64,000 bases of DNA from Halomarinibacterium sp034670265 (GTDB lineage Bacteria; Bacteroidota; Bacteroidia; Flavobacteriales; Flavobacteriaceae): NCBI GenBank assembly GCA_034670265.1, contig JAXMNU010000003.1:248001-312000 (forward strand), in the 5' to 3' direction. Both the position numbers and the translations under genes were made by a program. The notes beneath the pieces are model-generated. The model worked only from the letters and a program-made list of their open reading frames with translations. It had not been told where the DNA came from and did not search any database. Each line of letters begins with the position of its first letter. Position 1 is the first letter of the stretch. This document shows, piece by piece, positions 16,993 through 26,285 of this stretch.

Positions 16993-18365
16993 TGAAGAAT
17001 AATTCCGCATTATTAGGAACAGCACCCATAAGTAAACTTCTTATTCAGCAAGCCGTGCCTGCTTCCATAGGAATATTGGTGATGTCCCTAAATATGATTG
17101 TGGATACCATATTTGTGGGACGGTGGATTGGACCTTTGGCGATTTCGGCTATAACGGTTGTCATTCCTGTTACCTTTTTTATTGGTGCTATTGGACTTTC
17201 GGTGGGTATTGGAGGTTCCTCGGTTTTGTCGCGTGCCTTAGGCTCAGGAAATCATGAGAAGGCGCTTAAAGTTTTCGGAAACCAAATCACATTAACCTTT
17301 TTTACTTCAGGAATTTTAGCGCTTTTCGGTCTAATTTTTCAGCACCAACTTATTGAATTCTTTGGAGCAGATGAGTCCTTTAAAGAACTTGCATTAACCT
17401 ATTACCGCATTGTCCTGTACGGAATTGTGATGCTCGCAATGTGTATGATGGGTAACAACGTAATTCGTGCCGAAGGGAAACCGAAATTTGCTATGTATGC
17501 TATGATGTTACCCGCTATTGGGAACATTTTTATGGATTGGATTCTTATTAAAGTGTTCGACTTTGGAATGGAAGGAGCCGCCTGGGCAACTTTTATTAGT
17601 TATGCTATTTGTTTCCTTTTTATTTTTTGGTTTTTTGTGGCTAAAAGCGAATTAAAGCTGAAGATTTCTTCCTTCTTCCTAAACCGAAAAATCGTAAAAG
17701 AAATCAACGCACTAAGTTTTGTTACTCTAGCACGACAAGGAACCATTGCGGTACTTACCATTTTATTGAATAATGTGCTTATCACTTATGGAGATTCGCT
17801 TGATGTGGCTTCCTACGGAATTATAAGCCGAATGCTCATGTTTGCACTATTTCCAGTGATTGGGGTGAACCAAGGATTTATGCCCATTGCAGGATATAAT
17901 TATGGTGCGCACAACTACGGACGAGTAAAGGAAGCTATAAACATTTCTATAAAATATTCTGGTGCGATTGCGCTATTTATTTTTGGTTGTTTCATGCTGT
18001 TTCCAACCGAAATAGTTTCCATTTTTATCAGTAATTCTGAAGGGATGGATGCTGCAACCTTAGCTAACAATGAAGAGCTTTTAAAAAGAACGCCTTCGGC
18101 ACTTCGGTGGGTATTTGCGGCTACTCCGGTGATTGTAATTCAATTGATTGGCGCTTCGTATTTCCAAGCGATAGGCAAAGCGATTCCTGCCTTATTGTTG
18201 AGTTTAACAAAGCAAGGATTCTTTTTAATTCCGTTGTTGTTTATCCTGCCACCATTTATGGGTGTATTAGGTGTTTGGATAGCCTTCCCTATTGCAGATG
18301 TTTTTTCTACAATAGTCACTGGTTACTTCTTAAATAGAGCTGTTAAAAAGGATCTAGTAGAATAA
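16992..18365 (+). CDS. MATE-family efflux transporter
   Basis: 457 residues with about 12 hydrophobic segments in two similar halves, typical of MATE/NorM cation-coupled multidrug exporters (PASIGILVMSLNMIVDTIFVG at the N terminus given here in part: MIVDTIFVGRW; repeat-like LARQGTIAVL in the second half). Its ATG overlaps the hemH stop by one base, so expression is tied to heme synthesis; export of a porphyrin or of a toxic compound is conceivable but not shown. Followed by an intrinsic terminator. Confidence 0.92.
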   Translation: MKNNSALLGTAPISKLLIQQAVPASIGILVMSLNMIVDTIFVGRWIGPLAISAITVVIPVTFFIGAIGLSVGIGGSSVLSRALGSGNHEKALKVFGNQITLTFFTSGILALFGLIFQHQLIEFFGADESFKELALTYYRIVLYGIVMLAMCMMGNNVIRAEGKPKFAMYAMMLPAIGNIFMDWILIKVFDFGMEGAAWATFISYAICFLFIFWFFVAKSELKLKISSFFLNRKIVKEINALSFVTLARQGTIAVLTILLNNVLITYGDSLDVASYGIISRMLMFALFPVIGVNQGFMPIAGYNYGAHNYGRVKEAINISIKYSGAIALFIFGCFMLFPTEIVSIFISNSEGMDAATLANNEELLKRTPSALRWVFAATPVIVIQLIGASYFQAIGKAIPALLLSLTKQGFFLIPLLFILPPFMGVLGVWIAFPIADVFSTIVTGYFLNRAVKKDLVE

Positions 18366-18366
18366 A

Positions 18367-18402
18367 AAAAAGGAACCCAAAGGCTCCTTTTTTTTTTTTT
18401 TA
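18367..18402. terminator. Terminator between the MATE and M13 peptidase genes
   Basis: AAAAGGAACC / GGCTCCTTTT stem with one A-C mismatch and a CAAA loop, followed by a run of 14 T (18388-18401). A-tract on the other side allows use by the convergent gene. Confidence 0.8.
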
Positions 18403-18414
18403 GTAATTTTTAAA

Positions 18415-20478
18415 CTACCAAATCCGTACTCGGTCTTCTGGTTTTACATACATTTTATCACCTTCTTTAATATCAAACGCTTCGTAAAAAGCATCAATAT
18501 TTAATAACGGTTGTGTTGCTCTATAACGCCCTGGGGAATGAGGGTCTGTCTTAATTTGAGTTCTTAGGGCTTCGTCTCTTTGCTTGGTTCTCCAGATGGT
18601 AGCCCAGCTCATAAAGAAACGTTGCTCTGGCGTGAACCCATCAATATTTTCAGGTCTTCCATTTTCTTTATAAAATCTTTGAAGTCCATCATAGGCACCT
18701 AACAAACCTCCTAAATCACCAATATTTTCACCTGAAGTGAATTTGCCATTAATGAAAACACTATCCAACACTTCAATTTGGTCGTATTGTTCAGCTAATT
18801 TATCTACTCTTTCAGTAAACTGATTTAAATCGGCATCTGTCCACCAGTTTACGAGATTTCCATCAGAATCAAATCGAGAACCACTATCATCAAAAGCGTG
18901 TGAAATTTCGTGACCAATTACGGCTCCAATTCCGCCATAATTAACGGCTTCATCAGCTAAATAATCATAAAATGGGGGTTGAAGTATCGCAGCTGGGAAT
19001 ACTATTTCGTTATTAAACGGGTTAAAATAAGCATTCACTGTTTGTGGTGACATTTTCCATTCATTGCGATCTACAGGCTCATCAATTCTATCGAGATTGT
19101 CTTTAAATTGCCATGAGTTTACAGCTACCATATTTTCATAATAATTATTTTCTGGGGTTACATTCATCGTTGAATAATCTTTCCATGTGTCTGGGTATCC
19201 AATCTTTACGGTAATTTTATTAAGCTTCTCAATGGCTTTTACCTTTGTAGTGTCACTCATCCAATCTAATTTTTGGATTCTTCCTTTAAAAGCTTCTATA
19301 ACATTGTCAATCATATCTTCAGCTTTTTGTTTCGCTTCTGGAGGGAACATTTCATCTACATACAATTTCCCTAAGGCCTCTCCTACCGTTTTGTTTACCG
19401 TAGCAAGTGCGCGCTCCTCGGCAGATTTTTGCTTCTTAGCATCTCTTAGTGTTTTGCTATAGAAATCCCAGTTTGCTTTTTCAATGTCTATAGAAAGATA
19501 CCCAGCAGCATTGTTAAGTGTTGCCCATCGCATAACAGTTTTCCAAGTGCCGATATCACCTTTTTCTAACGTGTTTTTTAAAACTTCCATGTAAGCGGGT
19601 TGCATCACCATTACAGTATCAATTTCTTTGGTAACACCTATGTTTTGGAAAGCTTCTTCCCAGGAAATAGCGGGAACCATTTTTTGAACATCCTTCAAAG
19701 AGCGAGGGTTATTAAAATTTCTGAAATCTCTGCGCGCTACCTTATCCAATTGTGGAATGGCCAATGTAGTTTCAAAAGCAAGAATCGTTTCAGCTTGTTT
19801 ACGTGCGTCTTCTTCAGAGTCACCCAAAAACTGAAGCATTCTTGTAATATGATCTACGTATTGTTGTCTTATTTCAACTGATTTAGCATCTGTGTTTGTG
19901 TAATAGTCACGATCGGGTAAACCGGATTTGCCTGGGGTAATATAGCAGGTATTCATTGAGCTATCATTAGGGTCTGGAAAAGCAACAATTTCAAAGAATG
20001 GTTGTGATACTTCAACGGCGTTTTCGGTCATCACTTTTTGGAAATCTTCTACCGAATTAATTGCAGCAATCTTATCCAATACAGGTTGTAAAGGTGAAAT
20101 TCCAGCTTTGTTTCTTGTAATTGTATCCAATTCAGATTGATAAATCAAAATGGCTTTGGCTTGGTCTGTATCAGGAGTATATTTATCGCTTTCTTGGGCT
20201 TTTTCTAAAATGGAGAGCATATCCTTGTCTGTTTTCTTTATCAAGACGTTGAATCCTCCCCAACGGACTTGGTCCTCTGGAATTTCGGTATTTTTCATCC
20301 ACGTTCCGTTTACATAGCTATAAAAATCATCTTTAGGACTTACAAGCGTATCCATATTTGCTAGGATAATTCCTCTTGGTTCATTTTCGTTTTTAGTGGA
20401 GTTACTATCCTTACATGCTGATAGGGTAAATGCAAAGACTCCAAAGACTATGAGCGACTTTAAAAGCATTTTTTTCAT
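18415..20478 (-). CDS. M13-family (neprilysin/PepO-like) metallopeptidase lipoprotein
   Basis: 687 residues. An N-terminal lipobox (FTLSAC) predicts a lipoprotein on the periplasmic or outer-membrane side. The zinc site HEISH sits in VIGHEISHAFDDSGS, the third ligand Glu in GENIGDLGG, and the family closing region ends YVKPEDRVRIW (M13 enzymes commonly end in a Trp). It should cleave oligopeptides. It stands alone, convergent with the MATE gene, with a shared terminator. Confidence 0.95.
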   Translation of the reverse strand: MKKMLLKSLIVFGVFAFTLSACKDSNSTKNENEPRGIILANMDTLVSPKDDFYSYVNGTWMKNTEIPEDQVRWGGFNVLIKKTDKDMLSILEKAQESDKYTPDTDQAKAILIYQSELDTITRNKAGISPLQPVLDKIAAINSVEDFQKVMTENAVEVSQPFFEIVAFPDPNDSSMNTCYITPGKSGLPDRDYYTNTDAKSVEIRQQYVDHITRMLQFLGDSEEDARKQAETILAFETTLAIPQLDKVARRDFRNFNNPRSLKDVQKMVPAISWEEAFQNIGVTKEIDTVMVMQPAYMEVLKNTLEKGDIGTWKTVMRWATLNNAAGYLSIDIEKANWDFYSKTLRDAKKQKSAEERALATVNKTVGEALGKLYVDEMFPPEAKQKAEDMIDNVIEAFKGRIQKLDWMSDTTKVKAIEKLNKITVKIGYPDTWKDYSTMNVTPENNYYENMVAVNSWQFKDNLDRIDEPVDRNEWKMSPQTVNAYFNPFNNEIVFPAAILQPPFYDYLADEAVNYGGIGAVIGHEISHAFDDSGSRFDSDGNLVNWWTDADLNQFTERVDKLAEQYDQIEVLDSVFINGKFTSGENIGDLGGLLGAYDGLQRFYKENGRPENIDGFTPEQRFFMSWATIWRTKQRDEALRTQIKTDPHSPGRYRATQPLLNIDAFYEAFDIKEGDKMYVKPEDRVRIW

Positions 20479-20558
20479 TATATGGGAATTTAATCTATGA
20501 GTTTGTTAAAATTCAGAATTATTAGGTAGTGGGTTACAAATAAAAGTTACAATAGATT

Positions 20559-21134
20559 TTATTGGTCTTCTAATTCCAATTGAAAAATAGAATCTCTTGC
20601 TCTATTTTGCTTTTCGAGCTCCTTTTTTTCATCATCTTTTCGCTGAAAATCTATTTTATCTTTAAGTACTTTCTCGTTAATTTGAATGATAAAAGTTTCA
20701 ATAGCTTTTTGAGCTTCAATAAGATTGTTTTCAATTTCTTCTGGACGGACTTTTCCTCTATTTACTTCTTGTTTTAAAAGGCTCAATCTAGTTTTTACAA
20801 TAGTTAACCTTGAGTGTATGGCATTAGAATAAAGAGTATCTGGGATAGTTTTTGAAAGCGAATCTGTATGTGATAATAGTTTTTCAGACTTTATTTTTAA
20901 ATCTTCTAATAGTATGTTTTTTAGCGTTAAAGCTTCACCTCTAAAATCTTGAAAAATGGGCCAGTTATCTACCAACGTATTTGCTTGAGGAATTAGTTTA
21001 GGGACCACAAAACCTGTTGTTCCATAGACAGTTGTATCTGCAACAACTTCTTGAGGTATATTTTCTTCAGAAGAAGCATCACCACAAGACAAAAGCACCA
21101 AAAAAAGGAGTAAAAGGAAAAGTAAATATTTCAT
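20559..21134 (-). CDS. Hypothetical lipoprotein with a helical domain
   Basis: About 191 residues from the ATG at 21134. I chose this over the upstream ATG at 21173 because it gives a clean lipoprotein signal (FLVLLSCGD) and because a perfect -7 box (TATATTTG, 21158-21151) lies between the two. The mature protein is rich in Leu, Lys and Glu with long predicted helices (about 90-191) and a charged coiled-coil-like C terminus (KDDEKKELEKQNRARD). No family recognised. Confidence 0.75.
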   Translation of the reverse strand: MKYLLFLLLLFLVLLSCGDASSEENIPQEVVADTTVYGTTGFVVPKLIPQANTLVDNWPIFQDFRGEALTLKNILLEDLKIKSEKLLSHTDSLSKTIPDTLYSNAIHSRLTIVKTRLSLLKQEVNRGKVRPEEIENNLIEAQKAIETFIIQINEKVLKDKIDFQRKDDEKKELEKQNRARDSIFQLELEDQ

Positions 21135-21150
21135 TATAATTCTAACTGTG

Positions 21151-21158
21151 CAAATATA
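21151..21158 (-). promoter_or_regulatory. -7 box of the small lipoprotein gene
   Basis: TATATTTG on the minus strand, an exact TAnnTTTG match, 16 nt before the ATG at 21134. Confidence 0.45.
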
Positions 21159-21243
21159 AAGGACATAGTGCAAAATTCTATTAAAATTTAATTAAAAAGA
21201 ACCATTGAGATATCCTTATATTTACCATTAAATTAATAGGTAG

Positions 21244-22191
21244 ATGAAAAAAAGAATTCTTATTATAGGTGCTTGTGGACAAATAGGGACGGAGCTTACG
21301 GCAAAACTTAGAGAGCTATATCCAGCACATAAGGTAATTGCATCGGACATTGTAGAAGGTGATGAAGAAATGATGAAAAGTGGTCCTTTCGAGCTTTTGG
21401 ATGCAACCAATTATAGTGAAATGGAGGATATTGTTATTCGTCATGAGATAACCGAGGTCTATTTAATGGCCGCAATGCTTTCGGCAACGGGAGAAAAATT
21501 TCCTATGAAAGCATGGAACTTGAATATGAATTCTTTGTTTAATGTACTTAACCTCGCCAAGGAAGGTAAAATTGATAAGATTTTTTGGCCATCGAGTATT
21601 GCAGTTTTTGGTCCTACGACACCTAAGAATGATACCCCGCAGCGCACGATTATGGAGCCTAGTACTGTGTATGGAATCAGTAAACAAACAGGAGAACGGT
21701 GGTGCGAGTATTATTATAATAAATACGGAGTAGATGTACGAAGTGTTCGTTATCCAGGGCTAATAAGCTATAAAACGCTGCCCGGTGGAGGTACTACAGA
21801 TTATGCAGTAGATATTTATCATAAAGCCCTAAAACATGGAAAGTATATTTGTTTTTTAAATGCTGAAACTACCTTGCCCATGATGTTTATGGATGACGCC
21901 ATTAATGCTACCATCAATATTATGGAGACTCCAGCTAAAAAAATAAAAACCCGAAGTGCCTATAATCTTTCTGCTTTTAGTTTTAATCCTGAAGAAATAA
22001 CCGAAAGTATTAAAAAGCATTTGCCAGATTTTACAATTGATTATGAACCAGATTTTCGGCAAGCCATTGCCGATTCTTGGCCAAATTCTATTGATGATAG
22101 CGAAGCTAGACAAGATTGGGGTTGGGAACATAAGTTTTCTTTAGATGAAATGACCAAAGTTATGATTGAAAACTTAAAGAAGAGATATTAA
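21244..22191 (+). CDS. L-threonine 3-dehydrogenase, short-chain (epimerase-like) type
   Basis: 315 residues of the extended-SDR fold. The NAD-binding loop is GACGQIGTEL; the catalytic Tyr and Lys are in YGISKQTGE; the SSIAVFGP and RYPGLISYKT segments match the UDP-galactose-epimerase-like threonine dehydrogenases known in Flavobacteria. It oxidises threonine to 2-amino-3-ketobutyrate with NAD+. The partner ligase gene (kbl) is not adjacent. The call is family-based; other SDR substrates are possible. Confidence 0.88.
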   Translation: MKKRILIIGACGQIGTELTAKLRELYPAHKVIASDIVEGDEEMMKSGPFELLDATNYSEMEDIVIRHEITEVYLMAAMLSATGEKFPMKAWNLNMNSLFNVLNLAKEGKIDKIFWPSSIAVFGPTTPKNDTPQRTIMEPSTVYGISKQTGERWCEYYYNKYGVDVRSVRYPGLISYKTLPGGGTTDYAVDIYHKALKHGKYICFLNAETTLPMMFMDDAINATINIMETPAKKIKTRSAYNLSAFSFNPEEITESIKKHLPDFTIDYEPDFRQAIADSWPNSIDDSEARQDWGWEHKFSLDEMTKVMIENLKKRY

Positions 22192-22255
22192 ATTATATTC
22201 TCAAGTTTTTGCTTAATATGTTATTGATAATTATTTAGAAAATAAGAGTCTTTAA

Positions 22256-23644
22256 ATGGACAAAAAAGGAGTAAAAATTATAGTTTTATTAGGCTTTGCG
22301 TTTATACTTATAAGTGCAACCATAGACCTGGACAATCTTTTTAATTATGCCAATCAAGATATTCCTGACTATATTTTTAAAGATAATACGGGAGATAATC
22401 CCATTAGCGACGAAGGGGCAACTCTAGGTCGCGTTCTTTTTTATGATAAAAACTTATCTAGTGATGGTACAATTGCCTGTGCAAGTTGTCATTTGCAATC
22501 CCACGCTTTTGGGGATCCAAATGTACAGAGCTTTGGGGTAAACGGACTAACAGGAAGACACTCCATGCGGTTGGTAAACCCTCGATTTTCACGCGAAGAA
22601 AACTTTTTTTGGGACGAACGTGCCGAGACATTAGAGGCACAAACTATACAGCCTATTTTAGATCATATTGAAATGGGTTTCAGTGGGACAAATGGTGATC
22701 CAGATATAAACGACCTTATTCAGCACTTAGAAAGCCTGGATTATTATAATACACTTTTTGAATTTGTTTATGGTGATTCAGAAATAACTGAAGAACGAAT
22801 GCAGCTAGCACTCGCACAGTTTATTAGAAGTATTCAATCTTTCGATTCTAGATTTGACGAAGGACTTTCATTAGTAGATAACGCAAGTGTACCGTTTCCT
22901 AATTTTACAGCTTCAGAGAACAGAGGTAAGCATTTATTCCTAAATACACCATCTGAAGGTGCAGGTTGTGCAGATTGTCATATGCCGCCAGAATTTGCTT
23001 TGCATATTACCTCCCTAAATAATGGTGTAATTACCGTTGCTGGAATGCCAGGAGAAATAGATATTACCAATATTCGAGCCCCATCTCTAAGAGATTTGGT
23101 AAATCCAGAAGGAGTCTTAAACAGTCCTTTAATGCACGATGGAAGTTTTATGAGTCTTTTAGAAGTGGTAAATCATTATAATCATATTCCTGATAATCCT
23201 GAAAACACCAATTTAGATACTAGGTTAAAAGATAATGATGGAAATCCCCAACAATTAAATCTTACTGAAGGTCAAAAGCAAGATTTGGTAGCCTTTCTTA
23301 AAACGCTCACAGGGTCAGATATTTATACCAATGAAAAATGGTCCAATCCGTTTGAGCCAGACGGTTCCATAAAAATTATTGGAGGTAATTTGGGGGTTTC
23401 TGAAGCCAATAAATCACCGTTTATATCCTTATATCCAAATCCAGTTAAATCACAGGTGACTGTTGAAACCAGTCTTGATAACTTCAAGATATCCTTATAT
23501 TCTTTTTCAGGAAAATTGTTATTTGAAGATGAGGTGAATACTCTATCCAAGTTGGGAATGAGTCACTTGCCTTCAGGAGTGTATTTTGTAAGGATTACCA
23601 CAAGGAATGGTTTAGAAATTACTAAGCGTATTATTAAAAAGTAA
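22256..23644 (+). CDS. Di-heme cytochrome c peroxidase (MauG/CcpA-like) with T9SS tail
   Basis: 462 residues. Two c-type heme sites: CASCH (75-79) and CADCH (238-242). The MauG/CcpA layout is seen in GRVLFYDKNLSSDGTIAC and LRDLVNPEGV. An N-terminal hydrophobic signal is present, and the C-terminal 75 residues form a T9SS sorting domain (YPNPVKSQ to TKRIIKK), so the enzyme is likely exported beyond the outer membrane, unlike periplasmic homologues. It probably reduces H2O2 or modifies a protein or small molecule. Confidence 0.93.
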   Translation: MDKKGVKIIVLLGFAFILISATIDLDNLFNYANQDIPDYIFKDNTGDNPISDEGATLGRVLFYDKNLSSDGTIACASCHLQSHAFGDPNVQSFGVNGLTGRHSMRLVNPRFSREENFFWDERAETLEAQTIQPILDHIEMGFSGTNGDPDINDLIQHLESLDYYNTLFEFVYGDSEITEERMQLALAQFIRSIQSFDSRFDEGLSLVDNASVPFPNFTASENRGKHLFLNTPSEGAGCADCHMPPEFALHITSLNNGVITVAGMPGEIDITNIRAPSLRDLVNPEGVLNSPLMHDGSFMSLLEVVNHYNHIPDNPENTNLDTRLKDNDGNPQQLNLTEGQKQDLVAFLKTLTGSDIYTNEKWSNPFEPDGSIKIIGGNLGVSEANKSPFISLYPNPVKSQVTVETSLDNFKISLYSFSGKLLFEDEVNTLSKLGMSHLPSGVYFVRITTRNGLEITKRIIKK

Positions 23645-23674
23645 AAATCCGATCTTTTCAGACCGGATTTTAAG
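23643..23674 (+). terminator. Terminator of the cytochrome c peroxidase gene
   Basis: AAAATCCG..TC / GA..CGGATTTT hairpin with one internal mismatch and TTTTCA loop, starting at the stop codon; the T-run after it is short. Confidence 0.65.
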
Positions 23675-23677
23675 TTG

Positions 23678-23751
23678 CTCCTCCTCTTGGGCTCGAACCA
23701 AGGACCCTCTGATTAACAGTCAGATGCTCTAACCAACTGAGCTAAGGAGGA
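23678..23751 (-). tRNA. tRNA-Asn(GTT)
   Basis: 74 nt on the minus strand: acceptor stem TCCTCCT / AGGAGGA, D-stem GCTC/GAGC, anticodon stem TCTGA/TCAGA with loop CTGTTAA (anticodon GTT), T-stem CTTGG/CCAAG with loop TTCGAGC, discriminator G. CCA is not encoded. Confidence 0.97.
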
Positions 23752-23824
23752 AGGTATTTTTCCTTTTAAGCGGATGCAAATATAAAGTATTTTTTATCTG
23801 AACAAAAAAGAAAGGTTATTTTTT

Positions 23825-25168
23825 TTACTTCCCAGCAATGGCTCGATAAATATCATTTCCGTTAGCAAATAATACCAAGGCAATAAGTAAGAAGAAACCA
23901 ATCATTTGGGCGTACTCCATAAACTTATCTCCTGGCTTTTTACCTGTAACCATTTCCCATAATAAAAACATGACATGACCACCGTCCAAAGCAGGTATAG
24001 GGAGTAAATTTAACACCCCAAGCATAATAGATAAAAAGGCAGTAATGCTCCAAAAAGCTTCCCAACTCCAAGTGTCTGGGAAAATATCAAAAATCGCTTT
24101 AAATCCTCCAACACCTTTATAAGCACCCGTGCTTGGATTGAATATTTTAGCTAATTGATCCCAGTAACCAGACATTTGAGCTCCAAATTTTCGAGTGCCT
24201 ACGCCAAAACTTTCAAAAAAACCATATTCTTTTTTGACAACTTTTGCAAGACCAAGCTCATCCATGACCTTGAAACTTTGAGCTGGAAAGATGCCCATCT
24301 TTCCGTCATCGTTAATCTTTAAGGGAATTAGAAGGGTATTACCGTCTCTAAGAATGGTCGCTGTTACCGTTTGACTCTTATAATTTTGAAGTTTGTCAAC
24401 TAGAACATCATAATACGGAACAGGTTCGTCATTAATTTTAGAAATATAATCTCCTTTTTTAAGCCCAGCTTCTTTATTTGCCGAAGAATCTGCTACTTGA
24501 CCTACCAGAAATGGAATCCGCAATTGAAACAAGGTGCGATCATCACTGTCGCTTAGCTGTCCTAAAAAGTCTTCGGGTAATTGATACGTTATTTCTTTAC
24601 CATCTCTTAAAACAGTAATTTCATTGGCTACAATGATACTTTTCCGTAAATCTTGAAAACTTTCATACGTTTCGCCATCTACTGAGACAATTTTATCTCC
24701 TGTTTGAAATCCAATATTTTTTAAAATCGGGTTTTCTATACTGTAGCCATCTTTCAAACTATCGGTCGCAATATCGGTATCTCCGTAGTAAAAAGAGGCA
24801 AAAATATACACCAGTAAGGCAACAATAAAGTTTACAATTACCCCTCCAAGCATAATAATTAAACGTTGCCAAGCTGGCTTACTTCTAAACTCCCAAGGTT
24901 GTGCAGGTTGAGCCATTTGCTCCTTGTCCATGCTTTCATCTATCATTCCAGCTATTTTAACATAGCCACCCAAAGGAAGCCAGCCAATACCGTAAACTGT
25001 TTCGCCTATTTTCTTTTTAAAGAGGGCAAATTTTACATCAAAAAAGAGGAAGAATTTCTCCACCTTTGTTTTAAACAAACGGGCTGGTAAATAATGACCA
25101 AATTCGTGTAATATGATAAGTAAGGATAGACTTAGTAAAAACTGAGATATCTTTATAAAAAACTCCAT
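23825..25168 (-). CDS. rseP: RIP site-2 zinc metalloprotease RseP
   Basis: 447 residues. The intramembrane zinc motif HEFGH is at 21-25 in the first helix; the third ligand is in NLLPIPALDGGH near the C terminus. Between them are two PDZ domains (about 130-215 and 225-305). It cleaves anti-sigma factors or signal peptides within the membrane. A strong promoter-like pair precedes it (25194-25220). No sigma or anti-sigma gene is next to it. Confidence 0.95.
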   Translation of the reverse strand: MEFFIKISQFLLSLSLLIILHEFGHYLPARLFKTKVEKFFLFFDVKFALFKKKIGETVYGIGWLPLGGYVKIAGMIDESMDKEQMAQPAQPWEFRSKPAWQRLIIMLGGVIVNFIVALLVYIFASFYYGDTDIATDSLKDGYSIENPILKNIGFQTGDKIVSVDGETYESFQDLRKSIIVANEITVLRDGKEITYQLPEDFLGQLSDSDDRTLFQLRIPFLVGQVADSSANKEAGLKKGDYISKINDEPVPYYDVLVDKLQNYKSQTVTATILRDGNTLLIPLKINDDGKMGIFPAQSFKVMDELGLAKVVKKEYGFFESFGVGTRKFGAQMSGYWDQLAKIFNPSTGAYKGVGGFKAIFDIFPDTWSWEAFWSITAFLSIMLGVLNLLPIPALDGGHVMFLLWEMVTGKKPGDKFMEYAQMIGFFLLIALVLFANGNDIYRAIAGK

Positions 25169-25193
25169 AAATTCCTTTCAAAAAATTGAACGA

Positions 25194-25220
25194 CAAAAGT
25201 AGTGCTTTACTCTTTGCAAA
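25194..25220 (-). promoter_or_regulatory. rseP: Promoter-like element of rseP
   Basis: Minus strand: TTTG (25220-25217), 15 nt, TACTTTTG (25201-25194), then 25 nt to the ATG at 25168. Confidence 0.45.
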
Positions 25221-25322
25221 AAAAATAAAACAAACACTGGCGGTTAGTATTACAAAACTTTTAACTGTTACAGTTTTTTTGCTCACTTTTTGAAGAGTAA
25301 ATTTGCAACATATTATAAATCT

Positions 25323-25988
25323 ATGCTTCAGTTTTTTGCGAAATATAAATTGTTTGGAATAGTCCTCTTAGTGCTTTCAGCAATTATTATTTTTTCAATC
25401 TATCAAGTGCTTTTGCCTAAAAAAACACTGAAAATATATCAACCTAGTGACGTAAATTTCGAATTGGTAGATAGCACTATTCAGTACAAAAAGAAATATC
25501 ACACTATTTCAGATTTTAGTTTAACCAATCAAAATGGGAAAATTATTACACAGGAAGATTACAAAGACAAAATTTATGTAGCGGACTTCTTTTTCACCAC
25601 TTGCGTGACCATTTGCCCAATAATGACCGACCATATGGTGCAAATTCAAAAAGAACTAAAGGATAGGCATGATATCTTGTTGTTGTCTCATACAGTAACA
25701 CCAGAGATTGATACCGTAGCACAGTTAAAGCGTTATGCTGATGAGAAAGGAGTGGATGATATGAAGTGGAATTTAGTAACAGGAGATAAAAAAGAAATTT
25801 ACGATTTGGCGAGAAAATCCTATTTAGCCGCCAAAGATGTTCCGTACAATAAATACGACTTGGTACATACCGAAAACTTTGTACTGGTCGATAAAAAAAG
25901 AAGGATTCGAGGTTTTTATGATGGTACAAATCCAGAAGCGATACAGCAATTACTCGAGGATATTAAAATTCTTGAAAAAGAAGAATAA
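25323..25988 (+). CDS. SCO1/SenC-family protein
   Basis: About 221 residues from the ATG at 25323; an in-frame TTG at 25290 would add 11 residues before the membrane anchor and is less likely. One N-terminal transmembrane segment (YKLFGIVLLVLSAIIIF) anchors a periplasmic thioredoxin-like domain. The copper/thiol site is CVTICP with the distal His in VHTENF. It probably delivers copper to cytochrome oxidase or acts as a thiol-disulfide reductase. It lies upstream of feoA but separated by an independent promoter. Confidence 0.93.
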   Translation: MLQFFAKYKLFGIVLLVLSAIIIFSIYQVLLPKKTLKIYQPSDVNFELVDSTIQYKKKYHTISDFSLTNQNGKIITQEDYKDKIYVADFFFTTCVTICPIMTDHMVQIQKELKDRHDILLLSHTVTPEIDTVAQLKRYADEKGVDDMKWNLVTGDKKEIYDLARKSYLAAKDVPYNKYDLVHTENFVLVDKKRRIRGFYDGTNPEAIQQLLEDIKILEKEE

Positions 25989-26018
25989 CAGTCTTTTTTA
26001 TACCCCAATATTTTCCCT

Positions 26019-26048
26019 ACATTTGCATTGTTTAAAATCAGTCTAAAT
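26019..26048 (+). promoter_or_regulatory. feoA: feoAB promoter with DtxR-like half-dyad
   Basis: TACATTTG (26019-26026) is an exact -7 box; TTTA lies 17 nt upstream. Immediately downstream TTTAAAATCAGTCTAAA (26032-26048) shares the TCTAAA half-site with the perfect dyad before the dtxR-like gene at 34467-34486. A repressor bound here would cover the transcription start. Confidence 0.4.
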
Positions 26049-26055
26049 AAGAACA

Positions 26056-26283
26056 ATGCCCACCATTGCATCACTACAAAAAGGAGAAAAGGGAATAATC
26101 ACCGAGTTTTCGGTCGATTTAATTCCGCTAAAGCTTCTAGAAATGGGCTGCCTTCCCGGTAATGAAGTCTCTTTAGTGCAACGGGCTCCTTTTAGTGACC
26201 CTCTTTATATCAATATTAACGGAAGTCATCTAGCCATTAGAAAAGAAACCGCTTTACAAATTGAAATAGAATTGATTTCCTAA
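26056..26283 (+). CDS. feoA: Ferrous iron transport protein A
   Basis: 75 residues, the usual size of a free-standing FeoA. It has the SH3-like pattern (LQKGEKGIITEF, LLEMGCLPGNEVSLV, LAIRKETALQIEI). It binds or regulates FeoB at the cytoplasmic side. Two nt separate its stop from the feoB ATG. The iron link fits the promoter with its DtxR-like half-site. Confidence 0.95.
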   Translation: MPTIASLQKGEKGIITEFSVDLIPLKLLEMGCLPGNEVSLVQRAPFSDPLYININGSHLAIRKETALQIEIELIS

Positions 26284-26285
26284 CT

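Noticed and set aside
18388..18401. Run of 14 T as a phase-variable tract
   Set aside because: It is in an intergenic terminator and not in a promoter or reading frame.
25290..25323. TTG as the start of the SCO-family gene
   Set aside because: It only adds residues before the membrane anchor; the ATG at 25323 gives the normal length.
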